Shown: positions 30,951 to 38,058 of the stretch, in pieces
Layout of the letters: every line of letters begins with the position of its first letter
How positions within the stretch are numbered: position 1 is the stretch's first letter
Position numbers and translations under genes: made by a program
Notes under the pieces: model-generated
Seen by the model: only the letters and a program-made list of their open reading frames with translations
Told to the model about the DNA's origin: nothing
Database searches by the model: none
Assembly (NCBI RefSeq): GCF_002843305.1
Contig: NZ_PGSG01000030.1
Location: forward strand, 40,604-104,603
Origin: Streptomyces barkulensis
GTDB lineage: Bacteria; Actinomycetota; Actinomycetes; Streptomycetales; Streptomycetaceae
Reading direction: 5' to 3'
Length of the DNA stretch: 64,000 nt

Positions 30951-31190
30951 TCACAGACCGGCGATGTTGGCGTCGGCCTGGACGCCGGAGACGCCGGAGA
31001 CGCTGCCCGGGAGCGAGCCGGCGATGCCGGTCGCGGCCTGGACGGTGTTGAGGGAGGACACGGCGCCCACGACGCCGGAGACGTCGCTGATGACGGCGCC
31101 GGCCACGCCGCCGGAGATGCTGACGACGCCGCCGGAGACGGCGTCCAGCTCGGCGTCGTCGATCTCGCGGGTCTCGAGGTGCTCGCGCAT
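30951..31190 (-). CDS. double-glycine precursor peptide, Gly/Val/Ser-rich, cysteine-free
   Basis: This 79-residue peptide begins at ATG 31190 with AGGGA about ten bases upstream. Residues 1-21 form an acidic leader ending LDAVSGG, the C39-peptidase cleavage motif. The predicted 58-residue core has no Cys and no Lys, Arg or His; it is rich in Gly, Val, Ser and Ala with two Asp. A second GG occurs at residues 27-28. The core carries a degenerate repeat, VQAATGIAG and VQADANIAG. Such peptides are often auto-annotated type A2 lantipeptide, but with no Cys and no modification enzyme nearby that cannot be right. It lies directly upstream of its exporter genes. Confidence 0.8.
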   Translation of the reverse strand: MREHLETREIDDAELDAVSGGVVSISGGVAGAVISDVSGVVGAVSSLNTVQAATGIAGSLPGSVSGVSGVQADANIAGL

Positions 31191-31779
31191 GACGCGTTTT
31201 CCCTTCGTTCGTGGAGGAGTTTCCGGGTGGCGTGGGGCGGGCCGGCGGAAAACGCGACCCGGCCACCCCCACGACGGTCCGGCAGCCGAAAACCGGCCAC
31301 CGTTCATATGGCCGCCGTGGTGCGGACGATGAAAACACGCGATCGGCTGACCTGGCCAATTCCTCCGGAACATCTTTCCGCGCAGCATCGCCGACCTGGC
31401 GATCGGCGTACCTTTTCGGCCACCGGACGGTTTCAAGCTCTCCACGAGACGGAGAGAATTCGCTGCACGGATCACAGTTTCCGCAGGATGCACCGGGACA
31501 TTCCGACCCCTGCACCGGATGAGGCAATCCGGACATCTCAAGCGACGGCGACATGAAGGAATCACCGTCCGCCCACCGTGTGAAAGTTCTACGGGCGCGG
31601 TGCGGGACTCCGCCCCCGGCCGCGCCGGAAGCCGCTCCCCCCTGATTCCCGCTGCGGAACGGAAGGGCCCGGAAGGACGGGGAATCGCTTTCCCCGGGAC
31701 GGAAGACCCTTTCGCCGCGCACCTGTCCGCGAATTCCCCTCCGTTCCGTCACGGGAGAACCACGGAATCCCCCGCTCGG
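31191..31779. promoter_or_regulatory. long non-coding region upstream of the peptide operon
   Basis: These 589 bp have no convincing gene. GC is lower than in the surroundings at 31300-31560. Inverted repeats are CGCCGA/TCGGCG (31389-31394, 31403-31408) and CTCTCC/GGAGAG (31438-31443, 31451-31456). A short hairpin GGGGAA/TTCCCC (31679-31684, 31690-31695) may terminate the VWA operon. The promoter of the precursor gene is expected here but was not located. Confidence 0.4.
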
Positions 31780-33000
31780 TCACTTCTCCGGTATCGGCAG
31801 GGGGCGCCTCTCGATCGCCGCCGCCATCACCTCCGGGAAGTGGTCGGGGGTACAGGCGAAGGCGGGCACGCCGAGCGCGGCCAGCGCCGCGGCGTGCTCC
31901 CGGTCGTAGGCGGGGGCGCCCTCGTCCGAGAGGGCCAGGAGCGTCACGACCTCCACGCCCGCGCTCCTCATCGCGGCGACGCGCTTGAGCATCTCGCCGC
32001 GGATGCCGCCTTCGTGGAGGTCGCTGACGAGGACGAGGACCGTCTCGGCGGGCCGGGTGATGCGCGACTGGCAGTAGGCGAGCGCGCGGTTGATGTCGGT
32101 GCCGCCGCCGAGCCTGGTCCCGAACAGGACGTCGACGGGGTCGTCGAGCAGGTCGGTGAGGTCCACGACGGAGGTGTCGAAGACGACCAGCCGGGTGGAG
32201 ACCGACCGCATCGAGGCGAGCACGGCCCCGAAGACGGAGGCGTGAACGACCGAGGCGGCCATCGAGCCGGACTGGTCGACGCACAGGACGACGTCCTTGC
32301 GCACCGCCCGGGAGGCGCGGCCGTGGCCGACCAGCCGTTCGGGCACGACCGTGCGGTACTCGGGCAGGTAGTTCCCCAGGTTGGCCCGGACGGTGCGGTT
32401 CCAGTCGATGTCCCGGTGGCGGGGGCGGCGTGTCTTCGCCGACCGGTCCAGGGCGCCCGTCAGCGCCGCCCTGGTGCGGGCCGCGAGCCGGCGCTCCAGT
32501 TCCCCGACGACCTTGCGGACGACCGCGCGTGCGGCCTCCCGGCTCGCCTCGGGCATCGCCCTGCCCAGGGAGAGCAGTGTGCCGGCGAGATGGACGTCCG
32601 CCTCGACGGCCCCCAGCAGCTCCGGTTCGGTCAGCAGGGCCGACAGGCCGAGCCGGTCGATAGCGTCCCGCTGCATCACCTGGACGACGGAGGCCGGGAA
32701 GCAGTCGCGGACGTCGCCCAGCCAGCGGGCCACGCCCGGCGCCGAGGCGCCCAGCCCGGCGGACCGCGGCCCCGGCCGGACGCCGGCGCCCTCCTCGTCC
32801 CCGTAGAGGGCGGCGAGAGCGCGGTCCATGGCCGCGTCCCGGCCGGTCAGGGCTTCTCCGGTGCCGTCGGCGTCCCGGCCGCCGCCCAGGACCAGCCGCC
32901 AGCGCCGCAGCCGCTCGCCGGCGTCCCGCCCGTCCGTGCCCGTGTCCGTGGTCCCGGTGGGGCTCCCCGCCGTACCGGACGCCGCTGTCGGTTCGTTCAC
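31780..33000 (-). CDS. VWA (CoxE-like) domain protein
   Basis: This 406-residue protein has an N-terminal helical region and a C-terminal von Willebrand A domain with a complete metal-binding MIDAS: DQSGS (Asp242, Ser244, Ser246), Thr301 in GGGTDINRA and Asp327 in LVSDLHEGG. It should bind ligands through a divalent metal in the cytoplasm. The GTG at 33000 overlaps the stop of the DUF5682 gene by four bases. Last gene of a MoxR/DUF5682/VWA operon, the usual arrangement in which a MoxR ATPase remodels VWA-bound partners. The specific target is unknown. Confidence 0.85.
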   Translation of the reverse strand: MNEPTAASGTAGSPTGTTDTGTDGRDAGERLRRWRLVLGGGRDADGTGEALTGRDAAMDRALAALYGDEEGAGVRPGPRSAGLGASAPGVARWLGDVRDCFPASVVQVMQRDAIDRLGLSALLTEPELLGAVEADVHLAGTLLSLGRAMPEASREAARAVVRKVVGELERRLAARTRAALTGALDRSAKTRRPRHRDIDWNRTVRANLGNYLPEYRTVVPERLVGHGRASRAVRKDVVLCVDQSGSMAASVVHASVFGAVLASMRSVSTRLVVFDTSVVDLTDLLDDPVDVLFGTRLGGGTDINRALAYCQSRITRPAETVLVLVSDLHEGGIRGEMLKRVAAMRSAGVEVVTLLALSDEGAPAYDREHAAALAALGVPAFACTPDHFPEVMAAAIERRPLPIPEK

Positions 33001-35483
33001 CGTGCGGTCACCTCCTCTCCCTCCGCGCCGCACCGCCCGGCGCCCTCCGTCCGATCTCCCAGCAGCAGCCGCAGGGTGGGCAGTACGGCACCGGCGCGCT
33101 CCTGATCCGGCTCCTCCCCGAAGCCGGGGACGGTCTCCCATTCGGCCGCCGCACCGCCCGGCGCCCGCGTACCGCGCCGGACCAGTTCGCCGACGGTGCG
33201 CCGCACCCCCGGCTCGTACGCGGCGAACGTCCGCCGCAGCAGCGGCAGTACTGCGGTGAACGCCTCCCCGGATATCCCCGTGAGCCAGCCGTCCACCAGG
33301 GCCAGCAGCCGCTCGTCGTGGACGAGCAGCATCCCGCCGTCCGACAGGAACCCCTCGATCCACCCCGCCGCGTCCACCGGCGGGGCCCCCGGGGAGAGCG
33401 CCGGGCCCATCAGCCCGGCCGCCTCCTCCCCGGAGAGCCGGCCGTCGTCCAGCAGCAGCCGGACGCAGCGGCCCCGGAGCAGCCCGGGGACCGCGGGGGC
33501 GCGGTCACGCCCGGCGAGGGTGCGCAGCACCGACCGCCAGCGCGTGAGCAGCCCCTCCCCCGCCAGCAGGACGACCGCTCGGTGGGCGGCGTCCACATGG
33601 CCGCGCATCTCGGCCGCGGCGGCGCCGCCGAGACCGGCGCAGGCGGGCGGCAGCCCGACGCACACCCGCTCGGCGATCCCCTCGGCGACCTCGCGCAGCG
33701 CGGCGGCGTCCGTGCCGCGCACGTCGCCGTAGCGCACGGAGCGCACCAGCGCGGGCAGAGCCCGGGCCAGGTGGCCGACGTCGGTGTCCAGGGCCGCGCG
33801 GTCGGCGAGGGCGCGCATCACCGCGGGCAGGGCCTCGCCGAGCCCGGCGAGCAGGCAGCGTTCGGCCAGTTCGGTGGTCTCGGCCAGCGAGGCGGCGTCG
33901 CGGGCCAGCGCCTCGGCCCTGGCGCCGGCCGCGGCGGCCACGGTGGTGCCCCACACCCCGGCCTCGGCGATCCGCACCGACAGCTCCGGCCGCCAGCGCA
34001 GCCGCCAGGTCTCGCGGAAGGTGCCCGTGCCGCCGGCGCGGCCGTGCACCGGCTCGCCCCAGTCGACGCCGAGCAGCCGCAGCCGGTGCAGCAGCCTGCT
34101 GCGCGCCGCTGCGTTCTCCTCCCGCAGATCGAGGTCGAGTTCACGCTCGCGCGCCTCGGGTCTGAGGCGCAGCGATCTCTGCAGGCGGGTGAGGTCGCGC
34201 TGGAGCGGGACGGCGGGGGCGTCCGGCGGCACCGTGCCGAGCGCGTCCCCGACGACCAGCCGGTCGTGGACGAGGGCGAGCGGCACCTCCGAGCCCTCGC
34301 ACAGCACGGCCCGCACCGCGTCGAGCGTCTCGGCGAGCCCCGGCAGGGGGCGCCCGCGCAGGGCCGCCAGGGCGTCGGCGAGCCGTACCGCCTCGATGAC
34401 GTGCGCCGGGGACACCGAGGACACCGCGGGCGGCGAGGACGGCGAAGCCCCGGTACGGCCCTCCTCGCGCAGCAGCCGGGCGGCCTCGGCCATCCACCGC
34501 TCGACGGGCCGGTCGGGCGCGGCGAACAGATGGCCGTACCAGCCGGGTGAGGTGATCCCGGCGCCGTATCCGCTGCGCCGTGCCAGCCGCTCGTTGGTCC
34601 ACGGCACCCAGGTGACCTCCGTCCTCACCTTCGGCAGGCCCTTCAACAGCCTCCGGTCGGCGGCGGCTGTCGCCCGCACGGCGAGGGCCGGTACGTGCCA
34701 GGCGCCGCAGACCACGGCGACCCGGTCGTCGCCGAACCGACCGCACGCCTCCCGCAGCCGCAGCCGCATATGGGCCTCGCGCACCGCGTCGCGCCGCCGG
34801 CCCGCGCCTCCTTCGGAGGAGGTGCCCGCGGGAGTGCCGGGGGCGCCCTCGTGCGCCTCGCGCAGGGCGGTCATGGCGTCGGCGAGGGCGGTGAAGGCCG
34901 CGTACGGGTCGGCGGGGCGGGCTCCGGCGGGGCCGGCCGGCGGCACGCCGCGGTGCTCGACGACGTCCTCCCACCAGCGTTCGGGATCGTCGTGGCCGGC
35001 CGTCTCGGCGAGCACCCGCAGCGGGTCGAGGCGCAGCTCCCCGGCCGGCCCCTCCTCCTTCTCCTCCCCGCTCCCGTCTCCCAGGGCCAGGGTGTGGGCC
35101 GCGGGCAGGTCGAAGAACCGCACCGGCACCCCGTGCTCCAGCGCCCAGCGGACGGCGACCCACTCCGGGGAGAATCCGGCCAGCGGCCAGAACGCGGCGC
35201 GGCCCGGGTCGTCCACCGCATGGGCCAGCAGTGCGACCGGCGGGCGCATCTCCTCGTGCGCCGCGAGCGCCACCACCGCGTCGGCCTCCGGCGGCCCCTC
35301 CAGCAGCAGCACCGCCGGCCGGTGGGCGTCCAGCGCCGCCAGGACGGCCCGCGCCGAGCCGGGACCGTGGTGGCGTACGCCCAGCAGCAGCGGCCCCGGC
35401 GGCGGTGCGTCGCCCGCCGCCCCCGGGGCACCCGCGACGCCGCCCGCCGCGGCGACCGCCGCCCCCGTCCCGGGCACGCTCAT
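32997..35483 (-). CDS. DUF5682 family protein
   Basis: This 828-residue cytoplasmic protein has no signal peptide or membrane helices. The N-terminal part has GVRHHGPGSARAVLAALDAHRP, VLLLEGPPEADAV and VAVVCGAWHVPAL, features shared with DUF5682 proteins; the His-rich motif and the GAWH segment recall TraB/PrgY-like folds. The rest is alpha-helical and Ala/Leu/Arg-rich. It is coupled on both sides by four-base overlaps, so it is made in balance with the MoxR ATPase and VWA protein. Function unknown; it may be the effector or client of the pair. Confidence 0.8.
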   Translation of the reverse strand: MSVPGTGAAVAAAGGVAGAPGAAGDAPPPGPLLLGVRHHGPGSARAVLAALDAHRPAVLLLEGPPEADAVVALAAHEEMRPPVALLAHAVDDPGRAAFWPLAGFSPEWVAVRWALEHGVPVRFFDLPAAHTLALGDGSGEEKEEGPAGELRLDPLRVLAETAGHDDPERWWEDVVEHRGVPPAGPAGARPADPYAAFTALADAMTALREAHEGAPGTPAGTSSEGGAGRRRDAVREAHMRLRLREACGRFGDDRVAVVCGAWHVPALAVRATAAADRRLLKGLPKVRTEVTWVPWTNERLARRSGYGAGITSPGWYGHLFAAPDRPVERWMAEAARLLREEGRTGASPSSPPAVSSVSPAHVIEAVRLADALAALRGRPLPGLAETLDAVRAVLCEGSEVPLALVHDRLVVGDALGTVPPDAPAVPLQRDLTRLQRSLRLRPEARERELDLDLREENAAARSRLLHRLRLLGVDWGEPVHGRAGGTGTFRETWRLRWRPELSVRIAEAGVWGTTVAAAAGARAEALARDAASLAETTELAERCLLAGLGEALPAVMRALADRAALDTDVGHLARALPALVRSVRYGDVRGTDAAALREVAEGIAERVCVGLPPACAGLGGAAAAEMRGHVDAAHRAVVLLAGEGLLTRWRSVLRTLAGRDRAPAVPGLLRGRCVRLLLDDGRLSGEEAAGLMGPALSPGAPPVDAAGWIEGFLSDGGMLLVHDERLLALVDGWLTGISGEAFTAVLPLLRRTFAAYEPGVRRTVGELVRRGTRAPGGAAAEWETVPGFGEEPDQERAGAVLPTLRLLLGDRTEGAGRCGAEGEEVTAR

Positions 35484-36577
35484 GCGCCCGCCTCCCGGCA
35501 GGCCCGGTAGAAGTCCTTCCAGCCCTCCCTCTCCCGGACGACCGCCTCCAGGTACTCCCGCCACACCACCCGGTCGGCGGCCGGGTCGCGGACGACCGCG
35601 CCGAGGACGCCGGCGGCCACGTCGTCCGCGCGCAGCACCCCGTCGCCGAAGTGGGCGGCCAGGGCCAGTCCTCCGGTGACCACCGAGATGGCCTCGGCCG
35701 TCGACAGGGTGCCCGAGGGCGACTTGACCCTGGTGCGGCCGTCGAGGGTGACGCCGTCGCGCAGCTCGCGGAAGACGGTGACCACCCGCCGGATCTCGTC
35801 GGCGCCGTCGGGGACGGCCGGCAGGTCCAGGGAGCGGCCGATCTGCTCCACGCGCCGGGCCACGATGTCCACCTCCTCCTCGGGTGTCCCGGGCAGCGGC
35901 AGGACGACGGTGTTGAAGCGGCGGCGCAGTGCGCTGGACAGTTCGTTGACGCCCCTGTCGCGGTCGTTGGCCGTGGCGATCAGGTTGAAGCCGCGGACGG
36001 CCTGGACCTCCTCGCCCAGCTCCGGTATCGGCAGCGTCTTCTCCGACAGGATCGTGATCAGGGTGTCCTGCACATCGGCCGGCATACGGGTCAGCTCCTC
36101 GACCCGCGCGACCGCGCCGCCGGACATGGCCCGCATGACGGGGCTGGGCACCAGGGCCCCGCGGCTGGGCCCCTCGGCCAGCAGCCGCGCGTAGTTCCAG
36201 CCGTAGCGGACCGCCTCCTCGGCGGTGCCCGCCGTGCCCTGGACCAGCAGCGTGGAGTCGCCGCTGACGGCCGCCGCCAGATGCTCCGACACCCAGGTCT
36301 TGGCGGTGCCGGGCACCCCGAGCAGCAGCAGGGCCCGGTCGGTGGCCAGCGTGGCGACGGCCACCTCGACGATCCGGCGCGGGCCGACGTACTTGGGGCT
36401 GATGACCGTGCCGTCCGGCAGGGTGCCGCCGAGCAGGTAGGTGGCGACGGCCCACGGCGACAGTCTCCACCGCTGCGGGCGCGGCCGGTCGTCCGCAGCG
36501 GCCAGGGCGCCCAGCTCCTCGGCGAAGGCCTCCTCGGCGTGGGGCCGCAGAGCGGCCGGTGCGCTGGTGGCGGTCAC
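35480..36577 (-). CDS. MoxR-type AAA+ ATPase
   Basis: This 365-residue AAA+ ATPase of the MoxR class has Walker A GVPGTAKT (87-94), a degenerate Walker B (VARVEEL, about 155-161), sensor-like IATANDRDRG (199-208) and ALRRRF as arginine finger. GTG 36577 was preferred to the ATG at 36592 because GAGGGGG lies five bases before it. First gene of the operon, whose start is about 40 bp from a TTGTCAGTG promoter box on the minus strand. MoxR ATPases act as chaperone-like remodelers with VWA partners, as encoded here. Confidence 0.87.
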   Translation of the reverse strand: MTATSAPAALRPHAEEAFAEELGALAAADDRPRPQRWRLSPWAVATYLLGGTLPDGTVISPKYVGPRRIVEVAVATLATDRALLLLGVPGTAKTWVSEHLAAAVSGDSTLLVQGTAGTAEEAVRYGWNYARLLAEGPSRGALVPSPVMRAMSGGAVARVEELTRMPADVQDTLITILSEKTLPIPELGEEVQAVRGFNLIATANDRDRGVNELSSALRRRFNTVVLPLPGTPEEEVDIVARRVEQIGRSLDLPAVPDGADEIRRVVTVFRELRDGVTLDGRTRVKSPSGTLSTAEAISVVTGGLALAAHFGDGVLRADDVAAGVLGAVVRDPAADRVVWREYLEAVVREREGWKDFYRACREAGA

Positions 36578-36612
36578 GTTTCCCCCTCGCATGCGGCTTT
36601 CGCGTGTCGGTC

Positions 36613-36635
36613 CCACGATGCACGGGCCCACTGAC
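36613..36635 (-). promoter_or_regulatory. near-consensus RecA-independent damage promoter for MoxR operon
   Basis: On the minus strand TTGTCAGTG (plus 36627-36635) is followed by eight bases and CATCGT (36613-36618), one base off the TAnnnT of the known TTGTCRGTG-N8-TAnnnT promoter bound by PafBC in mycobacteria. The inferred start site leaves a leader of about 30 bases before GTG 36577. Confidence 0.55.
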
Positions 36636-36804
36636 AATCCCCCGCGGCGATCACGCGGTCGCCCTCCCCGTCCGGCCCGTCCGGCCTGCCCGGCCACTGC
36701 GCGGAGACACCGGCAACGGAGACGCCGGAAACGGTCGGGGCAGTCGAAGACGGTCGAAGGTGATCGAGAGCTGTCGCGGACGGTCGGAGACGGATTGTCA
36801 GTGG
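36626..36804. repeat. 13-bp inverted repeat spanning the divergent promoters
   Basis: CCACTGACAATCC (36626-36638) and its exact complement (36792-36804) lie 153 bp apart, one in front of each divergent operon. The symmetry indicates one regulator controlling both. Confidence 0.8.
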
Positions 36805-36817
36805 CCGCTCGTACGGT
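36795..36817 (+). promoter_or_regulatory. consensus PafBC-type DNA-damage promoter
   Basis: TTGTCAGTG (36795-36803), eight bases, then TACGGT (36812-36817) is an exact match to the RecA-independent damage promoter consensus. It would drive the SWIM-like/DUF5691 operon with a leader of about 100 bases. Confidence 0.65.
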
Positions 36818-36927
36818 CGTCCACATGGTTCACCGCACAGAGAGCGAGCTTGTGTTTCCGGTCGGTGAGAGCTGCGGCATCGGTGGCGACGACAATCACG
36901 CGTCCGTACGGGGAGAGCGAGGGGCAC

Positions 36928-38058
36928 ATGAGCACAGGGGGATCGCGGCGGCCCGCGAAGCGGGCGCAGGCGCCGGCGTCTGACGCCGCTCCCACGAGAA
37001 GAGGGGAGGCCGCCGCCCGCGCCGGGGAGCGGGCGGCGGCCCCCGCCGGCCCCGAGGCGGCGCGGCGGCGGGCCGAACGGCGGGCCGAACGGATCTCGGC
37101 GGGCGCCACCGAGCTGGAGCACCGGCTGGCGGACCTGCTGCGCGGCGGTCTGGCGGACATGGAGAGGCCGGCGGGGGAGGCGGGCCGCGGCGTCTGGGAG
37201 GAGACGGCCGCCCGCATGGTGGACGCCCAGGCGCCCGGGCTGGCCGCCCGGGTCCGGGAGCTGGGGACCGTCCCCGGCTCCGGCCCCGGCTGGCCGTCCC
37301 GGCTGCTGGAGGAGTGCGCCCTGCTGCACCTGCTGGACCAGGGGTTCCTGAACATCGGCGGGCTGCCGGAGCCGCTGGCCGCGACCGTGCGGTCCCGGGT
37401 GGGGATCACCACTCGGGCGGCCGAGGTGCTGGCCGACCGCGACGCGGTGGTGCGCGACCACTGGCTGGTGCTGGGCCGGCACGACACCGAGGAGGGAAGG
37501 GTCGTGGCACGCCGGGTCTGGCTGCACGGGCGGCGGACCGGGCGCACGGCGCTGGTGCTGTCGTTCGCCGCCGGCCGGCCGTCGGAGCCGCCCCTCCCGG
37601 TGGGGGTCTCGGTGGACGCCGACCTCGCCTACTACCCCGGCGCCCCGGCACTGCGCGCCGCCCTCGGCGAGCGGCACGCGGAGCCCGGGCCGGGCGGGCG
37701 GCCGCCGGGGGCCGGTGTGCACGAGGCGCCGGCCTCCTACGGCGCCGCGCTGTGCGGCGACCCGTGGCTGGAGAGCCTGCCGGTGGTTCTGGCCGGCGTG
37801 GTGCCCGTGCCGGTCGGGGACGGCTGGCAGCTGGCCGACGAGGGCGGCTCCGCGCTGCCGGTGGCGGGGACGGCGGGGGTGCGTTCCCGGATGTGGCGGC
37901 TCGCCGCCGTCTCGGGCGGCGAGCCGGTCACGGTGTTCGGCGAGTGCGGCCACCGGGGCTTCACCCCGTACACCGTCTGGCCGGGGCCGGGAACTGGGTC
38001 GGAGCCGGCCGTGGCCGTGCCGCTCACCTCGCCGGACGTGCCGGGCGGTACGTGGTGA
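36928..38058 (+). CDS. SWIM-family-related protein lacking the SWIM zinc finger
   Basis: This 376-residue protein corresponds to the C-terminal two thirds of the Streptomyces SWIM zinc-finger proteins that accompany this operon type (RAERRAERISAGATELEHRLADLLRGG; EETAARMVDAQAPGLAARVREL; LLEECALLHLLDQG). The N-terminal CxC...CxH SWIM domain expected before the Ala/Arg-rich segment is absent. Nothing with that spacing is found in any frame between the promoter and the start. ATG 36928 follows GAGAGCGAGGGG. The domain was probably lost by deletion. The stop overlaps the DUF5691 start (GTGA). Confidence 0.75.
   Translation: MSTGGSRRPAKRAQAPASDAAPTRRGEAAARAGERAAAPAGPEAARRRAERRAERISAGATELEHRLADLLRGGLADMERPAGEAGRGVWEETAARMVDAQAPGLAARVRELGTVPGSGPGWPSRLLEECALLHLLDQGFLNIGGLPEPLAATVRSRVGITTRAAEVLADRDAVVRDHWLVLGRHDTEEGRVVARRVWLHGRRTGRTALVLSFAAGRPSEPPLPVGVSVDADLAYYPGAPALRAALGERHAEPGPGGRPPGAGVHEAPASYGAALCGDPWLESLPVVLAGVVPVPVGDGWQLADEGGSALPVAGTAGVRSRMWRLAAVSGGEPVTVFGECGHRGFTPYTVWPGPGTGSEPAVAVPLTSPDVPGGTW

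Noticed and set aside
30951..31190. type A2 lantipeptide annotation for the precursor
   Set aside because: The leader looks like class II leaders, but the core has no cysteine, so no lanthionine can form, and no LanM-type enzyme is near.
31220..31554. minus-strand frame from ATG 31554 with a Cys cluster (CPGASCGNCDPC) as a second precursor
   Set aside because: There is no double-glycine motif, no ribosome site, third-position GC is only about half, and the frame continues across the real precursor in another phase.
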